This document shows positions 43,760-51,552 of a stretch of 64,000 nucleotides of DNA, piece by piece. Within the stretch, counting starts at the first letter, position 1. Every line of letters starts with the position of its first letter. Made by a program: the position numbers and the translations under genes. Source of the DNA: Sinorhizobium meliloti (GTDB lineage Bacteria; Pseudomonadota; Alphaproteobacteria; Rhizobiales; Rhizobiaceae); assembly GCF_035610345.1 (NCBI RefSeq), contig NZ_CP141213.1, positions 1,116,001-1,180,000 of the forward strand, read 5' to 3'. The notes below the pieces were generated by a model that searched no databases, was not told where the DNA came from, and was given only the letters and a program-made list of their open reading frames with translations.

Positions 43760-44700
43760 CAGTAACGCACCCTCGGATCGACCAGCAGGTAGAGCATGTC
43801 GATGGCAAAATTGATCAGGACATAGAGTGCGGCAATGACCAGCAACGCCCCCTGGATGACCGGATAATCGCGCCGGAGCACGGCGGATACCACCAGGTTG
43901 CCGACGCCGGGCAGACCGAACACGGTCTCGGTCACGACGGCGCCTGAGACGAGAACCGCCGCAGTCAGGCCGATCACCGTGAGGATCGGAACCAGCGCGT
44001 TCTTCAACGCATGCTTGAGGATGACACGCCGCTCGATCAGACCCTTGGCGCGGGCAGTCCGGATATAGTCATCTCCGAGCACATCGAGCATCGAGGCGCG
44101 GGTGAAGCGCAGGACCAGCGCCGAGGAGACGATGCCGAGCGCAAACGCCGGCAGCGTCAGATGATGCATCCGCTCAGCAAACGTCGATCCCGGTCCGCCG
44201 TAGCCCGACACGGGGAACAGATCGAGACGGACGGCAAAGACCTGCATCATGATCAGGCCAAGCCAGAAGCTCGGAATGCTGGCAGCCAGCATCGCCAGCG
44301 CTGTTGCTGCCTGGTCGAAGAGCGAACCACGCCGATAGGCCGCATAGATCCCGATCGGCAAGGCGATGGCGCTGGCGATGAGCAGCGAGAACACCGTAAG
44401 GAAAAAGGTCGGTTCGGCCCGCTCGAGCAGGGCCGATGCGACCGGCATGTTGAGGAAGATCGATTGGCCGAGATCGCCCTTCAGCAGCTGACCCATATAA
44501 TAGATGTATTGAACGCCCAGCGAACGGTCGAGGCCCAGCCGTATGCGCAGCTCCGCAATATCCTGGGCGCTGGCGTCCGGCCCGAGCATGACCGCTGCCG
44601 GATCGCCGGGCGTCACCCGTACGATCACGAAGACGATCGTGACGACAAGGAACATCACGACGATCATGCCGAAGAGGCGCTGGAGAATATACCGTATCAT
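43759..44700 (-). CDS. Peptide/opine-type ABC transporter permease (DppB-like)
   Basis: A 313-residue DppB/OppB-type permease. It starts M-I-R-Y-I-L-Q-R-L-F-G-M-I-V-V and has R-V-T-P-G-D-P-A, the periplasmic L-G-L-D-R-S-L-G-V-Q-Y, and the cytoplasmic Y-I-R-T-A-R-A-K-G-L coupling helix. It overlaps the DppC-like gene by one base (TGATG-type junction). 87 bases after the binding-protein gene. Confidence 0.94.
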   Translation of the reverse strand: MIRYILQRLFGMIVVMFLVVTIVFVIVRVTPGDPAAVMLGPDASAQDIAELRIRLGLDRSLGVQYIYYMGQLLKGDLGQSIFLNMPVASALLERAEPTFFLTVFSLLIASAIALPIGIYAAYRRGSLFDQAATALAMLAASIPSFWLGLIMMQVFAVRLDLFPVSGYGGPGSTFAERMHHLTLPAFALGIVSSALVLRFTRASMLDVLGDDYIRTARAKGLIERRVILKHALKNALVPILTVIGLTAAVLVSGAVVTETVFGLPGVGNLVVSAVLRRDYPVIQGALLVIAALYVLINFAIDMLYLLVDPRVRY

Positions 44701-44787
44701 GAAAGCCTGATCCTCATGCTCCGGAGAGCGCGCAGGTCTGTAAAGGACACCGGCTCGAGCGAGCCGATGTCTCCGACTGAGGAATGA

Positions 44788-46314
44788 TCATTTCGTAATC
44801 GACGCGTTCCAGAAAAATGGCCAAGGGGCCGGATCGACGCCTTCCAGTTTTGTCGACTTGGCAGCCACCGCGTTGAAATTACCGATCTTCATGAAGGCCG
44901 CGTCGTCATAGATCGCTTTTTGGACATCGGCGAAGAGCGCGACACGCCTGTTTGGATCGACCTCGGAAGTGAATGCATCCACGGCTGCCTTGCGGGCAGG
45001 GGTGTTCCACCAGCCCGGCGAACTGGTCGAAAGCGAGCCGATCAGAGCCGGCTCCGGCAGGAACGGGCTGTGGGTAATATAGACGTCCCAAAGCTTGGGA
45101 TCGGCCCGGCGCTGCGTCAGCGTTGCCCAGTCGACCACCTGCATATCGACGGTAAAGCCGGCAAGCTTGAGATATTCCGCCGCGACCTGGGCCATCTTGT
45201 AATGAAATTCATATTGGCGGCTGGTGAGAATCCGCAGTGGCTCGCCATTGTAACCGGCGGACTTCAGCGCTGCCGCCGCGCCTTCCGGGTCCGCCACATT
45301 GTAGGCTCCGTCAGTGCCCGCTTCGGTATGCCAGGAATAGGCCTCCGGGTAGATCGCGCCATCGAGGGAAAAGAAGTCCGGGCTGCCGAAGGCCGCAGCC
45401 ATCATGTCTTCCATGCTGAGCGCCTGGCGGATGGCCTTGCGCACGGCGACGTCCTTGTTCAGCCCCTCGGCCGTATTGAAGACAAAGACCGGATAGCCGA
45501 ACGGCTTGAGCATAATCGGCTGCGTCGAGGCCGAAGCCTTGACCTTGTCGAAAGATTCGACCGGGATGGAATCCACATAGTCATACTGGCCGGATACTGC
45601 CGCTTCGACGCGCGTGTTGGGATCAGGAACGGGGACAAAGCGGATTTCGTCGAGATACTGGTGTCGAGCGCCGCCGTAGCCATCGCTCTCGCCGGCCCGG
45701 GACTTGTAGCCCTCGAAACGGGTCAGCTGGATATATTGGTCGGCCTTGCGCTCCTTGAGCATGTAGGGACCTGTACCGATGAAGTCCTTCATCACGTCAT
45801 CCTGCTTTTCCGACGGGATGATGATGGCTGCCGAATTGTTGAAGGCGAGCAGGGACGCCAGCGGCGCGTAGGGCTGCGTCAGGGTGATCTTCACCGTTGC
45901 CGGATCGGCAGCTTCGATGGAAGCAATGAAGCCTGCTGCCTGCTTGCCGCGCGAGGCAATCTTTTCCCAGCGGGCAAGAGAGGCGACAACATCCTCGGAT
46001 GTCATGTCTGTATCATCGTGGAATTTGATGCCGGTACGCAGCTTGATTGTGTAGGTTTTACCGTCGGCGCTGATGTCCGGCAGGCTATCGGCCAGAAGCG
46101 GCGTGACGTTCCAGTTCTTGTCGAATGTGTAGAGGGTCTCGAAAATATGCTGCGTGACGATACCGACGAGATCGGCCGTCGATGACATCGGATCAAGCGT
46201 CGGCGGCTCACCGATCGTGGCGACATTGACAATGCCGCCCTTTTCCTGAGCGAAAAGGCCGGAAGGAAGGATTGTCAGTGCAGTTCCCAGCAGAAGTGCA
46301 GTCACTTTTCTCAC
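44788..46314 (-). CDS. Peptide/opine-type ABC transporter substrate-binding protein (SBP family 5)
   Basis: A 508-residue periplasmic protein. The signal peptide M-R-K-V-T-A-L-L-L-G-T-A-L-T-I-L-P-S-G-L-F-A precedes Q-E-K-G-G. Family-5 landmarks are A-T-I-G-E-P-P-T-L-D-P, the long F-H-D-D-T-D-M-T-S-E-D-V-V segment and Y-D-Y-V-D-S-I-P. No lipobox. First gene of the importer operon, whose promoter should lie in the AT-rich 46315-46375 stretch. Ligand unknown; family members bind peptides, opines, nickel or glycosides. Confidence 0.93.
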   Translation of the reverse strand: MRKVTALLLGTALTILPSGLFAQEKGGIVNVATIGEPPTLDPMSSTADLVGIVTQHIFETLYTFDKNWNVTPLLADSLPDISADGKTYTIKLRTGIKFHDDTDMTSEDVVASLARWEKIASRGKQAAGFIASIEAADPATVKITLTQPYAPLASLLAFNNSAAIIIPSEKQDDVMKDFIGTGPYMLKERKADQYIQLTRFEGYKSRAGESDGYGGARHQYLDEIRFVPVPDPNTRVEAAVSGQYDYVDSIPVESFDKVKASASTQPIMLKPFGYPVFVFNTAEGLNKDVAVRKAIRQALSMEDMMAAAFGSPDFFSLDGAIYPEAYSWHTEAGTDGAYNVADPEGAAAALKSAGYNGEPLRILTSRQYEFHYKMAQVAAEYLKLAGFTVDMQVVDWATLTQRRADPKLWDVYITHSPFLPEPALIGSLSTSSPGWWNTPARKAAVDAFTSEVDPNRRVALFADVQKAIYDDAAFMKIGNFNAVAAKSTKLEGVDPAPWPFFWNASITK

Positions 46315-46760
46315 GTTGAAGTTCCCCTTGTTCCACTATTATGTTATATGTGTTCTTATAAAAGAATATTGGATAAGCGGTGGCTGTCAATCGAAAATTG
46401 AACTGCCACACGTTTCCGTTGTCCGATCAGCGGCTGATCGCCCCCGGGGCTTCGTCCATGGCGCCGCCTAAGAGCTCGGATTTAACGGAGTTCAACATGG
46501 TGCGCGCAGACGCAGATCTTTTGTGGCCGTTGCACAGTAGGCGCGGCGAACCTTCCTCGCTGCGCGCCTTTCCGGGGTGATTTCGTTGAGAGCTTGAACA
46601 CCGAAAGGATCGGCACTTCGCAAACGATGCGAACGTGGCAGCCTGATCGATGTCAGGAACGGCTCCTCAATCGCAAGACGGCAGCTCGAAGACGATAAAT
46701 GGAGTTGTGGCCTGTGGTTTTGGAATTTGTCGCGATTGCGGTCCGGCTCGCAAAATTGCT
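46315..46760. other. Noncoding region upstream of the importer operon
   Basis: About 445 bases without a credible gene. The first 60 bases beside the binding-protein start are AT-rich (ATTATGTTATATG, then AAAAGAATATTGG), unlike the surroundings, and probably hold the promoter. Two palindromes are visible: CGATCAGC-G-GCTGATCG (46424-46440) and TTCGCA-N5-TGCGAA (46617-46633). A 66-codon frame at 46380-46580 has no protein-like features. Confidence 0.6.
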
Positions 46761-47888
46761 TCAGCTCGGCAGGCGACGCGGGTCGAACTGTCGGGGATCG
46801 AGCTCCTCGGCCCGGAAGGCTGCGGGCGGTGCGGTGTCGCTCAGAAGGGCAGCCGCCAGAGCGCCCAGCGCAGGCGAGGTGAGAATTCCATAGCCTCCCT
46901 GGGCGGCCAGCCAGAAGAAATCCGGGCAGCCTGGCGCAAAACCGATGACCGGCAGCCGGTCAGGGGAAAAGCTGCGCAGACCCGCCCAGCTCTTGACAAT
47001 TCTTCTTACCGGGACCGTCGTCGCCTCTTCGACGTAGTGTGCGGCCCAGGCAACGTCGATCTCCTCCGGCTGTACGTCCGATGCTTCGCACGGCGTCGCG
47101 TCGGCGGGCGAGGCGAGCAGCCTCCCGCCCTCGGGCTTCATGTAAAAGTCTTCATCTATCTCGTTGATTTCAGGAAGCTTTGCTGCATCGATACCTGCCG
47201 GAAGGTCAACGGTGATGGCGGTGCGCCGATGCGGGACGATGCCGCTCGGCCTTACGCCGAAGACCGCGGCAACCGGGTCCGCCCAGGCCCCGGCCGCGTT
47301 GACGACGATCCTGGCTCCGATCTCACCGGCCGCCGTGCCCAGCAGCCAGCCCGATCCATGATGCCGAGCGGCGAGGATTTCATGGCGCTCAAGGATGTCG
47401 CAGCCGTTGCGGCGGGCGCCCTTGACGTAGCCCTGGAGCAGGTTCTCGACCTCGATGTCCCAGAAATTCGGGTCGTGGAAGGCGGCTGCGACATAGTCGG
47501 GATTGAGAATCGGAACGCGGGCAAGCGCCTCGTCTTTCGTGAGCCGTTCGATTTCAGGCGTGAATTCGCGTTCTTCGGCGAGCAGCTTTTCAAATCGATC
47601 GAGTTTCCCGGCACCCGCGATCATCACGCCGCCGCGTTGCCTTAACAGCGGCACGTCGCTGAAGCCTTCCGGCGGCCGATCGAAAAAGGCCTTCGATATC
47701 GTCGCGAGTTTGCAGATTTCCGGCGCGTTGTATCTGAGCACGAACTCGGCGGCGGAGCGGCCGGTGCTGTGATAGCCGAGCGCCTCCTCCCGTTCCAGGA
47801 CGGCGACGGAACGATCCGGGCTCAGGAAATAGGCGAGCGACAAGCCGGCGATCCCGCCCCCGATAATCACAACGTCGTAGTCTGGCAT
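46761..47888 (-). CDS. FAD-dependent oxidoreductase (DAO/glycine oxidase-like)
   Basis: A 375-residue flavoprotein of the D-amino acid/glycine oxidase superfamily. The dinucleotide-binding motif D-V-V-I-I-G-G-G-I-A-G-L-S-L-A-Y-F opens the protein, E-R-E follows at the adenosine-ribose site, and the C-terminal G-L-R-S-F-S-P-D-R-L-P-V-I-G is the FAD-closing motif. The ATG at 47888 gives the canonical N-terminus; a TTG five codons upstream is less likely. It lies downstream of the LysR gene on the same strand. It likely oxidises a secondary or D-amino acid, or 2-hydroxyglutarate-like substrate; not resolvable here. Confidence 0.87.
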   Translation of the reverse strand: MPDYDVVIIGGGIAGLSLAYFLSPDRSVAVLEREEALGYHSTGRSAAEFVLRYNAPEICKLATISKAFFDRPPEGFSDVPLLRQRGGVMIAGAGKLDRFEKLLAEEREFTPEIERLTKDEALARVPILNPDYVAAAFHDPNFWDIEVENLLQGYVKGARRNGCDILERHEILAARHHGSGWLLGTAAGEIGARIVVNAAGAWADPVAAVFGVRPSGIVPHRRTAITVDLPAGIDAAKLPEINEIDEDFYMKPEGGRLLASPADATPCEASDVQPEEIDVAWAAHYVEEATTVPVRRIVKSWAGLRSFSPDRLPVIGFAPGCPDFFWLAAQGGYGILTSPALGALAAALLSDTAPPAAFRAEELDPRQFDPRRLPS

Positions 47889-47966
47889 GTACCGCTCCCG
47901 CAACTTGACGGCGGAGAATAGGGACGGTGCGGGTGCCGCTCAAATTTATAGTTGTAAATGTCGTTA

Positions 47967-48920
47967 TCAATCCTGCTGATGGTCGCAATGATCCAGCGCT
48001 TCGGTGTCGGCGACGTGGGCAAGGAAGGCGGCTTCGGCCGGATTGAGGATGGAATTCGGATTGGAAATGCGGAACACGTCGGTCGTCGGCAGGTCGCGAT
48101 AGGGGGGCAACTGCCACAAATCTCCCGCCGCGACGGCCTCGCGGGCGATATGATCGGGCAGCATGCCGATGCCGACATCGGCGGCGATCAGCCGCATGAC
48201 CTCCTCGACATTGCAGGAGACGCCCCGAACCTGCTGGCCGAAGGAGCCTACGGCGCGGACTGCGGTCACGGAATTCATGTGCTGACCGCCGAGTACATCG
48301 GCTATGAAGGCGATGTAAGGATCGCCGCGCAGATCGTGGAAATCAACGCCCTCGACGCCGAAAAGCCGGTGGCCGCGGCCGCAGTAGAGCGCGTAGCGCT
48401 CGCGTATGTGGAAGCTCTTGTTCAAGCCCTCCGGTATGATGCCGTCGCAGAGGCCCATCGTCGCAATGTTGCGCTCGACGGCGCTCAACACGTCGACGGT
48501 CGTCGCCACCGTCATCGATATCGTGACCTTCGGATGCATGCGAAAGAAGCTGCCGAGCTTCCGGTCCCAGGCGGGATTGTGGGCGTGGCTCACCGCATGG
48601 ATGTTGAGATGACCGGTGATCTCCTCGCCCGCCGTTTCCAGAACATGCGGCAGGCGAATGACGGCCGCGAAGATATCGCGGCACTGGAGGTGCAGTTTCT
48701 CGCCTGCTTCCGTCAGATCGAAACGCCCCGGGCGGCGGTCGATCAGTTTCTGCCCGATGGTCTGCTCGAGCCGTTTGAGGGCCATGCTGACGGCGGGCTG
48801 CTGCAGGAGCAGCCGGTTTGCGGCCGCCGTGATGCTGCCCTCCTCGACGACCACGACGAAGGTGCGCAACAGGTTCCAATCGAGATTGTGGGCGAAACGT
48901 TCAAGGCGGTTGTTGGTCAT
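47967..48920 (-). CDS. LysR-family regulator, probable regulator of glutarate genes
   Basis: A 317-residue LTTR. The HTH is at about 14-73 (D-W-N-L-L-R-T-F-V-V-V-V-E-E-G-S-I-T-A-A-A, then Q-Q-P-A-V-S-M-A-L-K-R-L-E) with the co-inducer domain following. It is divergent from glutaryl-CoA dehydrogenase across 187 bases, the arrangement of gcdR in pseudomonads. The 48921-49107 interval contains AT-rich sequence around ATGTACTTTATGCAT where its binding site is expected. GcdR-like function is inference from context. Confidence 0.87.
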   Translation of the reverse strand: MTNNRLERFAHNLDWNLLRTFVVVVEEGSITAAANRLLLQQPAVSMALKRLEQTIGQKLIDRRPGRFDLTEAGEKLHLQCRDIFAAVIRLPHVLETAGEEITGHLNIHAVSHAHNPAWDRKLGSFFRMHPKVTISMTVATTVDVLSAVERNIATMGLCDGIIPEGLNKSFHIRERYALYCGRGHRLFGVEGVDFHDLRGDPYIAFIADVLGGQHMNSVTAVRAVGSFGQQVRGVSCNVEEVMRLIAADVGIGMLPDHIAREAVAAGDLWQLPPYRDLPTTDVFRISNPNSILNPAEAAFLAHVADTEALDHCDHQQD

Positions 48921-49107
48921 GGTGGCCGGCGGAGCGATAATGTACTTTATGCATATTCAGAAGAATGGTCGCTTGCACAAGGCCAATCGCCACGGCGCCG
49001 ATCAGATGAATCATGCAGCAGGCGCATGAGCCAGTGTCTCAATTTCGTTTGAAAGCCTTGACCCGGCTTGTCATAACACAGGCGCGACAATGCGACGGGA
49101 GATAGAG

Positions 49108-50295
49108 ATGGCCGGCAAAAGCCAATTCCAGTGGGACGATCCGTTCCTCCTCGAAGATCAACTGAGCGAAGACGAGCGGATGATCCGCGATACGGCGCGC
49201 GCCTATGCCCAGGAAAAGCTGCAGCCGCGCGTGATCGAAGCTTACCGCGAGGAGACGACGGACCCGGCGATCTTCCGCGAGATGGGCGACCTCGGCCTGC
49301 TCGGCGTGACCGTTCCCGACACCTATGGCGGTGTCGGCGCGTCCTACGTCGCTTACGGTCTCGTCGCACGCGAGGTGGAGCGCGTCGATTCCGGCTATCG
49401 CTCGATGATGAGCGTGCAATCGTCGCTCGTCATCTATCCGATTTTCGCCTACGGCTCGGAAGAGCAGAAGCGGAAGTTCCTTCCGAAGCTTATCAGCGGC
49501 GAGTGGATCGGCTGCTTCGGGCTGACCGAGCCGGACGCCGGCTCCGATCCGGCGGGTATGAAGACCCGGGCGATCAAGACCGAAGGCGGCTACCGTCTCG
49601 TCGGCTCCAAGATGTGGATCTCCAATGCGCCGCTCGCCGATGTCTTCGTCGTCTGGGCGAAGTCGGAAGCGCATGACAATGCCATCCGGGGCTTCGTGCT
49701 GGAAAAAGGCGCGAAAGGCCTTTCCGCACCGAAGATCGCAGGCAAGCTCTCGCTGCGCGCCTCGATCACCGGCGAAATCGTCCTCGACAATGTCGAGGTC
49801 GCAGACGACGCGCTGCTGCCGAATGTCGAGGGGCTGAAGGGACCATTCGGCTGCCTCAACCGTGCTCGCTACGGAATTTCCTGGGGGGCGCTCGGCGCGG
49901 CCGAATTCTGCTGGCATGCGGCCCGTCAGTACGGTCTCGACCGCAAGCAGTTCAACCGACCGCTCGCCCAGACCCAGCTTTTCCAGAAGAAGCTCGCCGA
50001 CATGCAGACCGAGATCGCGCTCGGGCTGCAGGGCTCGCTCAGGGTCGGACGGCTGATGGACGAGGGCCGCATGGCCCCGGAGATGATCTCGATCGTCAAG
50101 CGCAACAATTGCGGCAAGGCACTCGATATTGCGCGCATGGCCCGTGACATGCATGGCGGCAACGGCATTTCCGAGGAATATCAGGTCATGCGCCACATGA
50201 TGAACCTCGAGACCGTCAACACCTATGAGGGCACGCACGACGTGCATGCGCTGATCCTCGGCCGCGCCCAGACCGGGCTGCAGGCCTTCTTCTGA
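49108..50295 (+). CDS. gcdH: Glutaryl-CoA dehydrogenase
   Basis: A 395-residue acyl-CoA dehydrogenase. It has the GCDH-type opening [13 protein letters not shown], the FAD-contact [13 protein letters not shown], and the catalytic glutamate in [15 protein letters not shown], where [11 protein letters not shown] matches GCDH rather than fatty acyl dehydrogenases. It oxidises and decarboxylates glutaryl-CoA to crotonyl-CoA. Start 49108 has GGGAGAT. Followed after 11 bases by its CoA-transferase partner. Confidence 0.94.
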   Translation: MAGKSQFQWDDPFLLEDQLSEDERMIRDTARAYAQEKLQPRVIEAYREETTDPAIFREMGDLGLLGVTVPDTYGGVGASYVAYGLVAREVERVDSGYRSMMSVQSSLVIYPIFAYGSEEQKRKFLPKLISGEWIGCFGLTEPDAGSDPAGMKTRAIKTEGGYRLVGSKMWISNAPLADVFVVWAKSEAHDNAIRGFVLEKGAKGLSAPKIAGKLSLRASITGEIVLDNVEVADDALLPNVEGLKGPFGCLNRARYGISWGALGAAEFCWHAARQYGLDRKQFNRPLAQTQLFQKKLADMQTEIALGLQGSLRVGRLMDEGRMAPEMISIVKRNNCGKALDIARMARDMHGGNGISEEYQVMRHMMNLETVNTYEGTHDVHALILGRAQTGLQAFF

Positions 50296-50306
50296 GCGGC
50301 GCCGCC

Positions 50307-51491
50307 ATGGAAGCGCCGCTCAAGGGCATCCGCGTGCTCGAACTTGCCCGCATACTGGCGGGCCCCTGGATCGGGCAGACCCTTGCCGATCTCGGCGCCG
50401 ACGTCATCAAGGTCGAGAGCCCGGCCGGAGACGACACCCGGACCTGGGGACCTCCCTTCGTCAAAGGCGAAGACGACGAAAGGCTGGATGCCGCCTATTT
50501 TCACGCGTGCAACCGCGGCAAGAGGTCTGTCGTTCTCGACTTTACGACCGCAGAGGGGCAGGAGGCGGTGCGCCGGCTTGCCGCGCAATCCGACGTCTTG
50601 CTCGAGAACTTCAAGGTCGGCGGCCTCGCCAAATACGGTCTCGATTATGAAAGCCTGAGGAAAGTCAATCCGCGGCTCATCTATTGCTCGGTCACCGGCT
50701 TCGGGCAGGACGGGCCCTATGCTCACCGCGCCGGCTACGACTACATCGTCCAGGGCATGAGCGGCATCATGGACCTGACGGGCGAGCCGGATCGTGAACC
50801 GCAAAAGATCGGCGTTGCCTTCGCAGATATTTTCACCGGGCTCTATGGTGTTATCGCGGTGCAGGCGGCCCTGGCACAGCGGGAACGCACGGGCGAGGGC
50901 CAGCAGATCGACATGGCGTTGCTCGATTGCATGACGGGCGTGCTCGCCAATCAGGCGCTGAACTTTCTCGTTTCCGGCAAGGCACCGCGGCGGCTCGGCA
51001 ATGCCCATCCGAATATCGCACCCTATCAGGTGTTTCCGACCGCCGACGGGCATCTGATCGTCGCAGTCGGCAACGACCGCCAATTCGTGAAATTCTGCGA
51101 ACTCCTCGGCCGGCCGGATCTCGCCTCGGATGCCCGCTACCATACGAATGCAGACCGCGTGCAGCACCGCGAGAGCCTGACACCGGAGCTCGCGGCGGAA
51201 ACAGCGAAGTTCGAGCGGGATACGTTGCTCGCCCGGCTCGAAGCCGCAGGCGTCCCCGGTGGCCCGATCAACTCCGTCGCCGACGTTTTCGCCGATCCGC
51301 AGGTCGTCCACCGGCAGATGCGGGTGGAGACACCCCATACCGGCGCGGCGGCAGGAACGTCGCCGGGCGTCCGCACGCCGATCCGCTTCTCCGGTGCAAC
51401 GCTTTCGCTCGAGCGCGGCGTGCCCCGGCTCGGGGAACATACGGATGAGGTGCTGGCGGAGATCGGAATGGTCTTGCCGAAAGACCGGTAA
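50307..51491 (+). CDS. Class III (CaiB/BaiF) CoA-transferase, probable glutarate CoA-transferase
   Basis: A 394-residue family III CoA-transferase. The catalytic Asp is Asp174 in G-V-A-F-A-D-I-F-T-G, preceded by the glycine-rich Y-I-V-Q-G-M-S-G-I-M; the N-terminal G-I-R-V-L-E-L-A-R-I-L-A-G-P-W motif is typical. Co-transcribed with gcdH, the same pairing as Pseudomonas gcdG and the human SUGCT/GCDH pathway, so it most likely activates glutarate with succinyl-CoA. Lysine or 5-aminovalerate catabolism would feed it, in keeping with gabT/gabD 4 kb away. Confidence 0.88.
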   Translation: MEAPLKGIRVLELARILAGPWIGQTLADLGADVIKVESPAGDDTRTWGPPFVKGEDDERLDAAYFHACNRGKRSVVLDFTTAEGQEAVRRLAAQSDVLLENFKVGGLAKYGLDYESLRKVNPRLIYCSVTGFGQDGPYAHRAGYDYIVQGMSGIMDLTGEPDREPQKIGVAFADIFTGLYGVIAVQAALAQRERTGEGQQIDMALLDCMTGVLANQALNFLVSGKAPRRLGNAHPNIAPYQVFPTADGHLIVAVGNDRQFVKFCELLGRPDLASDARYHTNADRVQHRESLTPELAAETAKFERDTLLARLEAAGVPGGPINSVADVFADPQVVHRQMRVETPHTGAAAGTSPGVRTPIRFSGATLSLERGVPRLGEHTDEVLAEIGMVLPKDR

Positions 51492-51508
51492 GTCAGGCCG
51501 GCCTCAAT

Positions 51509-51545
51509 CTCCTTCGCCCCGCCTGCGGGACGAAGGAGCCTTTCT
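51509..51545. terminator. Rho-independent terminator between the CoA-transferase and htpG
   Basis: CTCCTTCG (51509-51516) / CGAAGGAG (51531-51538) continues inward with CCCG (51518-51521) / CGGG (51526-51529) around a CCTG loop, interrupted by one C-A mismatch. It is followed by TTTCTCTT on the plus strand. It lies between convergent genes and could serve both. Confidence 0.8.
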
Positions 51546-51552
51546 CTTGAGC

